64,000 nucleotides of DNA from Pseudacidovorax intermedius (GCF_003350475.1 NZ_QQAV01000016.1:45918-109917); one strand, 5' to 3'. Shown: positions 25,213-37,049, counted from the stretch's first letter. Notes: a model not told the origin generated them from the sequence alone. Made by a program: numbers and translations.

Positions 25213-28020
25213 TCAGGCGCCGTGGGCGGCGCGCCGCCCGGCGTCCAGGGCCAGCAGGCGCGCGAGCAGGATCTCCACCTGGGCCGGCTTGGCGAAGTGG
25301 TCATCGAAGCCGGCGGCCAGTGCTTTTTGCCGGTCGGCCTCACGCCCATAGCCGGTGAGCGCGATCAGCGCCATGCGGGCGGTGGCAGGCCGGGCGCGCA
25401 GACGCGTGGCCAGTTCATGCCCACTCAGTCCCGGTAGCCCGATGTCCACGATGGCCCCCTCCGCCGGCTGCTCGGCCAGGGCGTCCATGGCCGCCTCCGC
25501 CGAATACACCACGCGCACGCGGTGCCCTTCCAGCTCCAGCCAGCTGGCCAGCGAATCGGCCGCGTCCTGGTTGTCATCCACGACGATCAGCGACAGGGCC
25601 TGGCGCGGCAGCGCAGGGGGCGCGGCCGCCTCTGCCGTGGCTGTGGGCAATGCGTGAAGGGGCAGGCGCAGTTCGAAGGTGCTGCCCCGACCCACGCCCG
25701 CGCTGTGCACGGTGATGGCACCGCCGTGCAGTCCGGCCAGGCTCTGCGCAATCGCCAGGCCCAGCCCCAGGCCACCCGCGGCCCGCTGCAGCGGCTGCTC
25801 GCCCTGCACGAAGCGCTCGAAGACGCGCGGCAGCAGCTCGGGCGCGATGCCGATGCCCTCGTCGATGACCTGCAGTACCGCCTGCGGATGCGCAGCCGCC
25901 GTGTCCACCGCCAGCACCACGCGGATGGCCTTGCCCGCCTCGGTGAACTTGGCGGCGTTGTTCAGCAGGTTGCCGACCACCTGCGCCAAGCGCAGCGGAT
26001 CGCCGTGGACGGCCACGGGCTCGGCGGGCAGCCTCACCACGGGCATCTCTGGGCGCTGCTGCAGCACGGGCAGCGTGAGCTCCAGGGCCCGCGCCACCAC
26101 GTCGCGCAGGTCCAGCGTCTCGGGGCGCAGGACGATCTTGCCCGAGACGATGCGCGAGACGTCCAGCAGGTCGTCCACCATGCGCGACAGGTGCCGCACC
26201 TGCCGCTCGATGATCTGCCGCTCGCGCGGGAAGGCCTGCGGGTCGCGGCGCTGCACCAGCTGCAGCGCCAGCGCGATCGGCGCCAGCGGGTTGCGCAGCT
26301 CATGGCCCAGCATGGCCAGGAACTCGTCCTTGGCCTGGTTGGCATCCTCGGCCTGCTTCTGCGCCGCACGGGCCTGGGCGAACAGGCGCACGTTGTCCAG
26401 CGCCAGCGCAGCGCGCTGGGCCAGGTCGTTGATCAGCGCGCCGTCCTCGGTCGTGATGCGGCGGCCCGACTCGGCCTGCAGCACGGCCATCGCGCCGATG
26501 GTGCGGCCGCGCGCGATCAGCGGCACGATGCACCCGGCCGTGATGCCGAAGACCTGCACGAATTCCCGCAGCTGCGGGTCGAGCGCCTCGGGCATGCCCT
26601 GGTCGTCGATGTTGTGCAGGAAGGTGCGGCCGGTGGCCACCGCCCAGGGGAAGGTGCCGGGGGCGTCCGCGGGCGCAGCGCGCGTCTCCACCAGGGCCGC
26701 GATGGCGGCCGTGCGCGCAGGATCGAAGTGATGCGTCAGCTTGCGTTGCAGCACGCCGTGCTCGTCGAGCAGGTCGATGCGGCAGAGGTCGCCCACGGCG
26801 GGCACGATCAGCGCGGCGATGGCTCGCAGCGTGGCGTCTTCCTCCAGCGACTGCGACAGCACCGCGCCCGCGCTGACCAGCCGGGCCAGCCGCTGCTGCG
26901 CCGCCTGCGCGGCCGTGCTGGCCGCGCGCTCGGCCTCCAGCAGCTGCTGGCGCTCGGCCTCGCTGCGCCGGCGCTGCAGCGAGGCCGCCGCCAGCGCGTC
27001 TGCCACGGCATCCACCTCGGGCACGCGGGAAGGCGCCACCGCGACCGGCTCGCCCCGGCCCAGCGCGTCGGCCTGCTGCCGCAGCCGGGCCATGGGGCCG
27101 GTGACGCCACGCGAGATCCACCACGCGGCCAGCGCCCCGTAGGCCAGGGAGAAGAGCAGGCCGCCGAGGTAGGCGACATAGGTGCGGCGCAGCGGCGACT
27201 CGGCCAGGTCGGCAGACGCGCCCAGCACGACGAACCACGGCGCCGACTCCAGCCGGGCCACGGCGGTCTGCGAGCGCACGCCGTCCACGTTGGTCGAGCG
27301 GCCGACGCCGTCGGGCGCATCGCCCATCTGCGCCAGCAGGCGGCGCAGCGTGTCGCTCGGGCCGCTGCCGCGCAACCGGGCGTCGTCGATGTTGCGCGCC
27401 ACGCGGCGCTCGCGCGAGTCGAAGACCGACACCGACCAGCCCTCGGGCACGCGCTGGCGGCCCAGCACGGCGGTGATGGCCTCCGGCCGCACGACCGCGG
27501 TCAGCACCTGGAGGGTCTGGCCGTCGCGGATCACGGGCACGCGCACCGCGAAGGCGAGTCGGCCTGCCGGCCCCGGCACCAGGGCGCCGACGGCAGGCTG
27601 GCCGGTGCGCAGCACCCGCTGCAGGCTGTCGTCGTCGACCACGCGCCGCAGCGGGCCCGAGACGCCGCCGTCGGTGTTGAAGAGCAGGCGCCCGTCCGGC
27701 GCCGCAAGCACCAGCGCCAGCCATTCGGGATGCGAGCGCCGCACGGCGGTGGCCAGCCGCGTCGCCTGGCTCAGGCCGTCGCCGGCCTGGGTGCCCAGCG
27801 GCTCGGTCAGGGCCAGCGCGTCGAGGGCGGCGATGGTCAGGCGCAATTCGCTGTCCACCGCGGTGGCGACGGCGCGGGCCACGCCCAGGGTGCTGGCCCT
27901 GTGCTGGTCCTGCTGGCTTTCAGCCAGCGCGTACAGCGCCAGGCCGCAGACGATGGCCAGCGGAAGAATGGCCATCGATGCGATCAGCATCAGCCGGCCC
28001 TGCATCGTGATGATGCGCAT
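25213..28020 (-). CDS. Hybrid sensor histidine kinase with GAF and receiver domains
   Basis: A 935-residue inner-membrane sensor. Helix 1 (about 10-32) and helix 2 (about 282-303) bracket a periplasmic dCache-like domain, followed by HAMP (about 303-355), a coiled coil, GAF (about 385-548), HisKA with phospho-acceptor His573 (LGHELRNPLAP), HATPase_c (NNAAKF; DEGIGI; GLGLGLAI) and a C-terminal receiver (acid pair DD815-816, phospho-acceptor Asp859 in VDIGLPG). The start at 28020 has GAGGAGA upstream. No response regulator with an output domain is adjacent, so its downstream partner is elsewhere. The signal is unknown; dCache domains commonly bind small molecules such as organic acids or amino acids. 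Confidence 0.92.
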   Translation of the reverse strand: MRIITMQGRLMLIASMAILPLAIVCGLALYALAESQQDQHRASTLGVARAVATAVDSELRLTIAALDALALTEPLGTQAGDGLSQATRLATAVRRSHPEWLALVLAAPDGRLLFNTDGGVSGPLRRVVDDDSLQRVLRTGQPAVGALVPGPAGRLAFAVRVPVIRDGQTLQVLTAVVRPEAITAVLGRQRVPEGWSVSVFDSRERRVARNIDDARLRGSGPSDTLRRLLAQMGDAPDGVGRSTNVDGVRSQTAVARLESAPWFVVLGASADLAESPLRRTYVAYLGGLLFSLAYGALAAWWISRGVTGPMARLRQQADALGRGEPVAVAPSRVPEVDAVADALAAASLQRRRSEAERQQLLEAERAASTAAQAAQQRLARLVSAGAVLSQSLEEDATLRAIAALIVPAVGDLCRIDLLDEHGVLQRKLTHHFDPARTAAIAALVETRAAPADAPGTFPWAVATGRTFLHNIDDQGMPEALDPQLREFVQVFGITAGCIVPLIARGRTIGAMAVLQAESGRRITTEDGALINDLAQRAALALDNVRLFAQARAAQKQAEDANQAKDEFLAMLGHELRNPLAPIALALQLVQRRDPQAFPRERQIIERQVRHLSRMVDDLLDVSRIVSGKIVLRPETLDLRDVVARALELTLPVLQQRPEMPVVRLPAEPVAVHGDPLRLAQVVGNLLNNAAKFTEAGKAIRVVLAVDTAAAHPQAVLQVIDEGIGIAPELLPRVFERFVQGEQPLQRAAGGLGLGLAIAQSLAGLHGGAITVHSAGVGRGSTFELRLPLHALPTATAEAAAPPALPRQALSLIVVDDNQDAADSLASWLELEGHRVRVVYSAEAAMDALAEQPAEGAIVDIGLPGLSGHELATRLRARPATARMALIALTGYGREADRQKALAAGFDDHFAKPAQVEILLARLLALDAGRRAAHGA

Positions 28021-28107
28021 GCGTCTCCTCGGGGGGGGTGGGGCCGGCCGCCGGCGGGCGCGGCCGCGCGATTGTGCAGCAGCCCCCCGAGCCGCCGCGT
28101 GCCGGGG

Positions 28108-29004
28108 TCATCCCGGCGCGGCCAGTGCGGCGAACTCCTCGTCCAGCAGTTGCATGAAGGCCTGGCCGAGCGTGGAGAGCGGCCGGTGCGTGTTGCTGGC
28201 GGCCAGCAACGGAAAGGCGGGCGCCTGGGGCACGGGCACCAGCACCAGGCGGCCTGGCGCGAAGCTGCGCGCCGACAGGTCGTCGACGAAAGCCACGCCG
28301 GCGCCACTGGCCGCCATGGCGCAGGCGGCATGGCCCGAGCGCACCTCCACCGCACGCCGCGGCACGATGTCGCGTTCGGCCAGCCAGCGGTCGATGACCT
28401 GGCTCTGGGGTGCCTCGGGGCTGTAGAGCACGAGCCGCTCGCGCAGCGCCGCATCGAAATCGAAGACCGGTGCCGCCAGCAAGCGGTGCCCCGGCGCGAG
28501 GGCGCACATCAGACGCCACTGGCCGATCTCGCGCAGGTCGAGCACGGGATGCTCCAGGGGCGCGGAAGAGACCGCGAGGTCCGCGTCCTCCGCCACCAGC
28601 AGCTTGACGATCTCGCGCGTGGGCAGCGCCTCGAAGCCGACCTGGGCATCCGGAAAGCGCGCCAACAGCCGCGCCGTGGCGCGCGGCACCAGTTCCAGCG
28701 CGGTATTGGCGCTGGACAGCACGCGCAAGGTGGCATGGGCGCCGAAGCGCAGGTGCTGCGCCACGTCCTGCACATGACGCACGCCCCGGTAGACCTTGTC
28801 GACCTCCACCTGCAGCGCCCGCGCCTCCGGCGTGGCGAAGAGCCGGCCATTGCGCCGCTCGAACAGCGCCACGCCCAGCTGCAGCTCCAGATGGCGCACC
28901 AGGCGGCTCACGCCCGGCTGCGACACATGCAGCAGACGGGCCGCACCGGTGATCGAGCCGGCGCTCATCACGGCCCGGAAGACTTCGATCTGGCGCAGGT
29001 TCAT
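28108..29004 (-). CDS. LysR-family regulator
   Basis: A 298-residue LysR protein: the winged helix at residues 1-60 (LRQIEVFRAVMSAGSITGAA, SQPGVSRLVRHLE, LGVALFERR) and a substrate-binding domain after about 90. It is divergent from the Bug/FAD-oxidoreductase pair with a 148-base gap, the classic arrangement for control of the neighbour. The ATG at 29004 is best by homology; an in-frame ATG at 29022 would add six residues. Confidence 0.9.
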   Translation of the reverse strand: MNLRQIEVFRAVMSAGSITGAARLLHVSQPGVSRLVRHLELQLGVALFERRNGRLFATPEARALQVEVDKVYRGVRHVQDVAQHLRFGAHATLRVLSSANTALELVPRATARLLARFPDAQVGFEALPTREIVKLLVAEDADLAVSSAPLEHPVLDLREIGQWRLMCALAPGHRLLAAPVFDFDAALRERLVLYSPEAPQSQVIDRWLAERDIVPRRAVEVRSGHAACAMAASGAGVAFVDDLSARSFAPGRLVLVPVPQAPAFPLLAASNTHRPLSTLGQAFMQLLDEEFAALAAPG

Positions 29005-29054
29005 GACAGGGGCTCCGGCCATGCAGACCAGAACAGAAAGGAGTGACGGGTGCG

Positions 29055-29101
29055 CCCAACCATAACAGCCAGGCATGCCCCGCCGAAGCCTTGGTATTGG
29101 G
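29055..29101. promoter_or_regulatory. Candidate LysR operator
   Basis: CCCAACCATAA starting at 29055 and TTGGTATTGGG (29091-29101) are roughly inverted (compare CCCAATACCAA on the complement). They lie between divergent regulator and target, the usual LysR site position. Spacing is longer than in a classic T-N11-A box, so confidence is low. Confidence 0.3.
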
Positions 29102-29152
29102 CGGCGAAGCCGCCGATTCCTAGGATCGGGCCCACGTTCACAGGAGACAACC

Positions 29153-30142
29153 ATGCAACGAATGCTTCGCCGCCGCTGGCTGGCGGTGGCCACGGCCACT
29201 GCGCTCGGCACCACCGCCCTGGCACCCATGGCCTGGGCCCAGACCTATCCCGCCAAGCCGATCACGCTCGTGGTCGGCTTCGCGCCCGGCGGGTCGGGCG
29301 ACATCCTGGCCCGGCTCATGGGCGACGCGCTGGGCAAGGCGCTCGGCCAGACCGTCGTCGTCGACAACCGCCCCGGCGCGGGCGCCACCATCGCCACCAG
29401 CTACGTGGCCACGGCGCCGGCCGATGGCTACACGCTGCTGTTCGTGACCAGCGGCTTCCCGGGCAGCACCTCGCTCTATCCCAAGCTCAACTACGACACC
29501 GTCAAGACCTTCGCGCCGGTGGCCAAGGTGGGCGCCTCGCCGATCGTGGTGGTGGTGCCGGCCGCATCGCCCTTCAAGGACTTCCGCGCGGTGCTCGACG
29601 CGGCGCGCAAATCGCCCGGCAAGCTCAACTACGCCGCGGGCGGCGGCGGGGCCACCACCACCAGCCTGGCGGCGGAATTCCTCAAGAGCGACGCGAAGGT
29701 CGACATGCAGATGATTCCGTACAAGGGCTCCGGCCCGGCCCTCACGGCGCTGCTGGCGGGCGAGGTGGACCTGGGCTTCGACATCCCCTCCAGCGCCCTG
29801 CCCCACATCCAGACCGGCAAGCTGCGCGCGCTGGCCGTGACGACAGCGAAGCGTTCGGCCGTGCTGCCCGAGGTGCCCACGGTGGCCGAGCTGGCCGTGC
29901 CCGGCTTCGAGGTGACCGGCTGGTTCGGCATCCTGGCCCCGGCTGCCACGCCGCCAGCCATCGTGGACCGCCTGAACCGCGAGGTGAACGCCGCCCTGGC
30001 CCAGCCGGCCGTGCAGCAGCGGCTGAAGGCGCTGGGCGTGGAGCCCGGCGGCGGCACGAGCGCGGCCTTCGGCCAGTTGATCGCCGCCGAGACGGTGCGC
30101 TATGGCGAGGCCATCCGCCGCCTGGGACTGCGCGCCGAATGA
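29153..30142 (+). CDS. Bug/TctC-family periplasmic binding protein
   Basis: A 329-residue secreted binding protein. The signal peptide ends at MAWAQTYPAKP; ITLVVGFAPGGSGDILARLM, VVVDNRPGAGATIA and PADGYTLLF are family hallmarks. Bug proteins bind carboxylates and can feed tripartite TctAB transporters or act as sensors. No TctA or TctB gene is present in the window. AGGAG lies 6-11 bases before the ATG. Its stop overlaps the next ATG (ATGA), coupling it to the FAD oxidoreductase. Confidence 0.92.
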   Translation: MQRMLRRRWLAVATATALGTTALAPMAWAQTYPAKPITLVVGFAPGGSGDILARLMGDALGKALGQTVVVDNRPGAGATIATSYVATAPADGYTLLFVTSGFPGSTSLYPKLNYDTVKTFAPVAKVGASPIVVVVPAASPFKDFRAVLDAARKSPGKLNYAAGGGGATTTSLAAEFLKSDAKVDMQMIPYKGSGPALTALLAGEVDLGFDIPSSALPHIQTGKLRALAVTTAKRSAVLPEVPTVAELAVPGFEVTGWFGILAPAATPPAIVDRLNREVNAALAQPAVQQRLKALGVEPGGGTSAAFGQLIAAETVRYGEAIRRLGLRAE

Positions 30143-31791
30143 CGGCCGCGGCGCAGGCAGGGGCCGGCCTCGGCCATGAGCTGCAGGCCGACCTGGTGGT
30201 CGCGGGCGGCGGGCTGGGCGGCATCGCCGCCACCCTGGCCGCACTGCGCCAGGGGCTGCGCGTGGTGCTGGTCGAGGAGCTCGACTGGCTCGGCGGCCAG
30301 CTCACGGCGCAGGGCGTGCCCTTCGACGAGCATCCGTGGATCGAGCATGTCAGCGCATCGCTCAGCTACGCCCAACTGCGCCAGGGCATCCGGGCCTACT
30401 ACCGCGACCACCTGCCGCTCACGCCCGAGGCACGGCTGCATCCGCGCCTCAACCCCGGCCAGGGCAACGTCAGCACGCTCTGCCACGAGCCCTGGGTGGC
30501 CGTGCGGGTGATCGACGCACTGCTGGCGCCGCACGAAGCGGCCGGCCGCCTCGTCGTGCTGCGCGAGCACCGCATCGACGCCGCCCAGGTGCAAGGCGAC
30601 ACCGTGCAGGCCCTGGAGGTCTTCGACCTGCGAGAAGGCCGCCGCCGCGTGCTGCAGGCCGGCATGTTCATCGACGCCACCGAGATCGGCGACCTGCTGC
30701 CGCTGGCCGGCGTCGAGCATGTGTTCGGCGCCGAGGCCCGCGCGCAGACGGGCGAACCCCATGCGCTGGACGAGGCCGATCCCTACGACCAGCAGGCCAT
30801 CACCTGGTGCCTCGCGACCGAGCTGCGGCCCGGCGAGGACCACACCATCGAGCGCCCCCGCGACTACGACCGCCTGCGCACCCTGCAGCTGCCCTGCTGG
30901 CCCGGCCCGCAACTGAGCTGGACCCTCAGCGACTTCGTGACCCACCAGCCGCGCGTGCGTCCCCTCTTCGTCGGCCCGACCGACGAAGAGGGCCTGTACG
31001 ACCTGTGGCATGCGCGGCGCATCGCCTGGCGCGGGCACTTTGCGCCGGGCGCCTATGCGAGCGACATCACGCTGGCCAACTGGCCGCAGATGGACTACTG
31101 GGAGCAGCCGGTGGTGGGCGTGGACCGCGCGGCGCAACAGCAGGCCCTGCAGGCCGCGCGCGAACTGAGCCTGGCCTTCTTCTACTGGATGCAGACCGAG
31201 GCGCCGCGCCACGACGGCGGCGAGGGCTATCCGGAGCTGCGTCTGCGCGGCGACGTGCTGGGCACCACCGACGGGCTGGCCAAGCAGGCCTACTACCGGG
31301 AAGGCCGCCGCATCATGGCGGAGTTCACCGTGCGGGAGCAGCACATCGGCGTGCAGGCCCGGCCCGGTCGCGACGGCGCCGAAATCTTCGCCGACAGCGT
31401 GGGCCTGGGCGGCTACCGCATCGACCTGCACCCCAGCACGCGCGGGCGCAACACGGTGGACATCGACGCCTACCCCTTCCAGATCCCGCTGGGCGCACTG
31501 CTGCCGGTGCGGGTGGACAACCTGCTGCCGGCTTGCAAGAACATCGGCACGACCCGCGTGACCAACGGCGCCTACCGCGAGCACCAGACCGAGTGGAGCA
31601 TCGGCGAGGCGTCGGGATCGCTGGCGGCCTTCGCGCTGCAGCGCCGCACTGCACCGCGCGCCGTGCGCAGCACGCCGGCGTTGCTGGCGGACTTTCAGCG
31701 CCTGCTTCAGCGCCAGGGCGTGATGTTGGCCTGGCCGCGCTTCGGCGCACTCACGCCGACGCTGCGCACCGGCTACCAGACGGCGCGCTGA
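30139..31791 (+). CDS. FAD-dependent oxidoreductase
   Basis: A 550-residue flavoenzyme. The N-terminal Rossmann motif DLVVAGGGLGGIAATLAALR plus an acidic strand end (VVLVEE) binds FAD; FIDATEIGDLLPLAGVEHVFG and the C-terminal DNLLPACKNIGTTRVTNGAYR with GEASGSLAAF complete a pattern of the FAD_oxidored group. These enzymes oxidise or reduce varied small molecules and are often annotated only as oxidoreductases. It is coupled to the Bug gene by ATGA overlap, so it likely acts on the compound that the Bug protein binds. No signal peptide is visible, so it is cytoplasmic. Substrate unknown. Confidence 0.85.
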   Translation: MTAAAQAGAGLGHELQADLVVAGGGLGGIAATLAALRQGLRVVLVEELDWLGGQLTAQGVPFDEHPWIEHVSASLSYAQLRQGIRAYYRDHLPLTPEARLHPRLNPGQGNVSTLCHEPWVAVRVIDALLAPHEAAGRLVVLREHRIDAAQVQGDTVQALEVFDLREGRRRVLQAGMFIDATEIGDLLPLAGVEHVFGAEARAQTGEPHALDEADPYDQQAITWCLATELRPGEDHTIERPRDYDRLRTLQLPCWPGPQLSWTLSDFVTHQPRVRPLFVGPTDEEGLYDLWHARRIAWRGHFAPGAYASDITLANWPQMDYWEQPVVGVDRAAQQQALQAARELSLAFFYWMQTEAPRHDGGEGYPELRLRGDVLGTTDGLAKQAYYREGRRIMAEFTVREQHIGVQARPGRDGAEIFADSVGLGGYRIDLHPSTRGRNTVDIDAYPFQIPLGALLPVRVDNLLPACKNIGTTRVTNGAYREHQTEWSIGEASGSLAAFALQRRTAPRAVRSTPALLADFQRLLQRQGVMLAWPRFGALTPTLRTGYQTAR

Positions 31792-31802
31792 AGGACGCAA
31801 GC

Positions 31803-33218
31803 TCACCACAGGGCATCGCCGCTCCAACCGCCGCCCAGGACGCGGTAGAGCCGCACCTGCATCTGCAGCATGGCCTGGTGCAGGACCGCGGCCTCGTCCT
31901 CGGCCGAGAAGAGGGTGCGCTGCGCGTCCAGCAAGGCCAGCGCGTCGTCAGCCCCCGCGCGCCATCGCGCCTCGGCCAGGCGCTGTGCCTGGCGGGCCTC
32001 GGCCAGCGCAGCGGCCTGGGCCTCGCGCCGCGCGTGCAGCGCGGCCTGCGACTGCAGGGCCGCTTCGACCTCGGCAAAGGCCTGCACGACCGACTGCCGG
32101 TAGGCGACCAACCGCTCCTCCCGCACGGCCACCGCCTCGTCCCGTTCGGCCGCCAGGCGGCCGCCGTCGAGCAGGGGCGCCACCAGCCCAGCCGCCAGCG
32201 CATAGGCGGGATCGCGCAGCAGCGTGCGCGACGACGCGCTTTCGGCGCCCAGGCTGGCGGTCAGCGTCAGCCGGGGCCAGCGGGCGGCCTCCGCGGCCAG
32301 ACGCTGCGCGTCGGCGGCGGCCAGCAGGGCGGCCGCGCGTGCGATGTCGGGCCGGCGCGCCAGCAGCCCTGCCGGCAGGCCGGTTGCCACGGCAGGCGGC
32401 GCCAGCTGCGCCAGGCGGCTTCGGGGCGTCCAGGCCGGGTCGGGGTGTGCCGTGAGGATCGTCAGCGTGGCGCGCACCTCCGCCACCCGCTGGCGCAGCG
32501 CCTGCACCTGCGCGCGCTGCGCCTGCACCAGGCCGCGCTGGCGGCTGGCCTCCAAGGCCGTGGCGGTGCCCGCCCGCCTGCGCACCTCGGTCAGCGCCGC
32601 GATGCGCTCGGCCGCGGCCAGACTCGCTTCGCCGATGCGGATGCGCTCGGCCAGGCCGACCGCTTCGAGCCATGCCTCGGCCGCGGCGGCCGTCAGCGTC
32701 AGGCGCAGCGCCTGCGCATCGAGCACGCTGGCCTGGACGGCGGCCTGCGCCCCATCCCGCTCGGCGCCAAGGCGGCCCCACAGGTCCCATTCCCAGGCTG
32801 CGCCCAGGCTCAGCGCATGGCGCGGATCGGCGGCGGCCTCGCCCCCGAACGCGCCCTGGCGACGGACCTGGGCCTGGGCCTCCAGGACCGGCCAGCGCCC
32901 CGCCTCGGCCTGCCCTGCCCGGGCCTGCGCCTGACGCAGCCGCGCAGCCGCGGCGGCCAGGTCGAGGGAGCCGGACTGCACGCGCAGCACCAGCGCATCG
33001 AGTTCAGCGCTGCCGAAGCGCCGCCACCAGCCGTCCCCGGCCGGCTCGGCGGCATCGGCCACCGCGGATGGCGGCAGGGGAACGGACCACTGCGCCGGCA
33101 GGGGCGGTGCCGAGGCCGGCGCGGCCGGCAGCCGCGGCACGGCGCAGCCGGCCAGCAGCCCCACCATCGCGAATCCGCGCACGGCGGCGCCGCGGGTCAT
33201 CGGGATGTCGTGCCGCAT
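31803..33218 (-). CDS. NodT-type outer-membrane efflux lipoprotein
   Basis: A 471-residue TolC-like factor. The N-terminus ends in a lipobox (VGLLAGCAVP), then GDGWWRRFGSAELDALV, SLGAAWEWDLWGRL and a second homologous half (GLLARRPDIARAAALLAAAD; LVAPLLDGGRLAAERDEA) typical of NodT/OprM proteins. It forms the outer-membrane duct of a tripartite pump. It begins 2 bases after the MacB stop, so it is in the same operon. ATG 33218 is the first candidate; ATG 33200 is also plausible. Confidence 0.9.
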   Translation of the reverse strand: MRHDIPMTRGAAVRGFAMVGLLAGCAVPRLPAAPASAPPLPAQWSVPLPPSAVADAAEPAGDGWWRRFGSAELDALVLRVQSGSLDLAAAAARLRQAQARAGQAEAGRWPVLEAQAQVRRQGAFGGEAAADPRHALSLGAAWEWDLWGRLGAERDGAQAAVQASVLDAQALRLTLTAAAAEAWLEAVGLAERIRIGEASLAAAERIAALTEVRRRAGTATALEASRQRGLVQAQRAQVQALRQRVAEVRATLTILTAHPDPAWTPRSRLAQLAPPAVATGLPAGLLARRPDIARAAALLAAADAQRLAAEAARWPRLTLTASLGAESASSRTLLRDPAYALAAGLVAPLLDGGRLAAERDEAVAVREERLVAYRQSVVQAFAEVEAALQSQAALHARREAQAAALAEARQAQRLAEARWRAGADDALALLDAQRTLFSAEDEAAVLHQAMLQMQVRLYRVLGGGWSGDALW

Positions 33219-33220
33219 GC

Positions 33221-35220
<2,000 letters not shown>

Positions 35221-35227
<7 letters not shown>

Positions 35228-36384
35228 TGCAGCCACGCCGGCCACCGGGCCTGCCGCGTCTCGCCGACGATCAACTGCTCGCCTTCGGCCAGGCCCTTCG
35301 TCACCTCGGCCAGGTGACGGCTGCGCACGCCCAGCTGCACCTCGCGGGCCTGGGCGCCTGCGCGCGGGTCCAGCACGCGCACCTGCGCACGCTCGGGATC
35401 GCCGGGCACGGGCTGCAGTGCCGACAGCGGCACCGCCAGGGCCCGCGGCGCATGGGCCACGCGCAGGCCCACCTGGGCGGTCATCTGCGGCAGCAGCGCG
35501 CCGTCGGCGTTGTCCACATCGAAGAGCACGGTATAGGTCACGGCCTTGGTGGCGGCGGGCGCCGCGGCGGCATCGGCGCCCTTCTCCGCCAGCGGCGGAG
35601 CGGGCAGCACCTGCCGCACCCGGCTGTGCCAGCGGCGCGGCTGCGCCTGGCCCTCGCCGCCCAGTGTGGTGAAGCTGGCGGGCATGCCGGCACGCACGCG
35701 GCCGATGTCGGCCTCGGAGACCTCGGTCCACACCGTCATCGTGGCCAGGTCGGCGAGGCGCAGCACACGCGGCGTCTGGTAGGTGGCGTTGAGGGTCTGC
35801 CCCTCGCGCGCCTCGACGCCGATCACCGTGCCGTCCATGGGCGCATAGATGCGGGTGTAGCCCAGGCGGGCTTCGTCGGCGCGCTGGGTGGCGCGGGTCT
35901 GGGCGATCTGGGCGCGCCACTGGTCCAGGCGGGCGCTGCGCACGGCCAGCTCGGCCCGGGCCGCCTGCACGTCCTCGCCGCGCGTGGCGCCGTCGGCATC
36001 CAGGCGCAGCTGCCGCGCGGCCTGGTCGCGGGCCCGCTGCCATTGCGCTTCTTCCTCGGCCAGCTGCGCACGCAGGGCCTGCAATTGGGCACGGCCGGCA
36101 TCGACCACGGCCTGCTGCACGCTGGGGTCGATCTCCACCAGCAACTGGCCCTGGCGCACGGTGTCGCCGGCCGCCACGTGCAGGCGGCGGATCTGCCCCG
36201 AGACCTGCGCCCCCACGTCCACGAAGCGGCGCGGCTGGAGGGTGCCGATGGCGGTCACGCTGGCCTCCACGTCATGGCGGCGCACGGTCTCGGTCTGGTG
36301 CTGCACGGCGGGCTGCGCCATCCATGCCGCCAGGCCCGCGCCTGCGGCCAGCACCACGGCGGCCATGATCCAGCGCCGCTTCAT
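35221..36384 (-). CDS. macA: MacA-type periplasmic adaptor
   Basis: A 387-residue membrane-fusion protein. One N-terminal helix anchors it; VTAIGTLQPRRFVDVGAQVSG and LGYTRIYAPMDGTVIGVEAREG form the split lipoyl domain around a coiled-coil hairpin (about 105-170). A beta-barrel and a membrane-proximal domain follow. It links MacB to the NodT-like duct. Its ATG overlaps the stop of the second DUF4198 gene, and its stop overlaps macB, so these genes form a tight operon. PvdR of the pyoverdine pump is a relative of this type. Confidence 0.92.
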
Positions 36385-37016
36385 GGAGACGTCACCTCGA
36401 AACTCAGCGTGGCGCTGTGGCGCACCTCGGAATAGTCGCGCCCCTCGAAGCGGACCTTGCCGCCATCCACGCTCGCTGTCACGGACAGCACATAGAGCCC
36501 GGGAAAGGGCGTGCTCAGCGTCACCAAGCCGTCCGCTTCGGGGAGCAGCAAGCGCTGCCAGCCGGCATCCGTCTGCACCTCGACCTGGGTGGCCGCCACG
36601 GGGCGGCCCTTCCACATCAGGCGGAAGCGCCGGCCCTCGGGCTCGGTCGGCACCAGTTCCAGGTCATTGACGGGCAACGTCTCCTTCCGGCCCAGGCGGG
36701 CCTGATGGTGGACCAGCACGCGCTGCCCTTCGGTCTCGACCGCGGTCAGGCGCAGGTCGCCGGCCGCCGCGTTGCCGCGTGCGATGAGGCCATCGGGCCC
36801 GAGCACGTGCGTGGCATCCGCACCGGGCGCGGCCAGCGCCTGCAGCGGTGGCAGGGCAAGGGCGGGCTGGTCGGGCGGACCGGCGCGAAGGCGCGCGCCC
36901 TGGGCGGTGGGCTGCAGCCAGAGCGACTCGGCCAACGCCGGGGTGGCCGCCACCGAGAGCAACCCGGCGCCTGCAGCCAGCAGCGCCGCGTGCATCAACG
37001 GCGAGACGGCGCTCAC
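36381..37016 (-). CDS. DUF4198-like periplasmic protein, copy 2
   Basis: A 211-residue exported protein whose signal peptide ends near TPALAES. The C-terminal half (RRFRLMWKGRPVA; GWQRLLLPEADGL; GLYVLSVTAS; HSATLSFEV) aligns with the preceding copy (SRFRLVFKGQPAG; GWSRRLQTDADGW; GRYVLIAA; YTATLSYV), so the two are diverged paralogues. DUF4198 proteins resemble the periplasmic parts of nickel and cobalt transport systems, but their role is unproven. The start is uncertain: GTG at 37016 or ATG at 36995. Overlap with macA ties it to the pump. Confidence 0.7.
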   Translation of the reverse strand: MSAVSPLMHAALLAAGAGLLSVAATPALAESLWLQPTAQGARLRAGPPDQPALALPPLQALAAPGADATHVLGPDGLIARGNAAAGDLRLTAVETEGQRVLVHHQARLGRKETLPVNDLELVPTEPEGRRFRLMWKGRPVAATQVEVQTDAGWQRLLLPEADGLVTLSTPFPGLYVLSVTASVDGGKVRFEGRDYSEVRHSATLSFEVTSP

Positions 37017-37049
37017 TGCACGAACCCCGGCCGGACTGGCATTCCGGCC

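Noticed and set aside
23351..25213. A long minus-strand extension making the MFS gene over 1000 codons
   Set aside because: The extension is antisense to the di-iron enzyme and has no recognisable protein features; the MFS fold starts at 23350.
25522..29046. A 1174-codon plus-strand frame opposite the histidine kinase and LysR genes
   Set aside because: Antisense artefact of GC-rich codon use; no domains, and both minus-strand genes are well supported.
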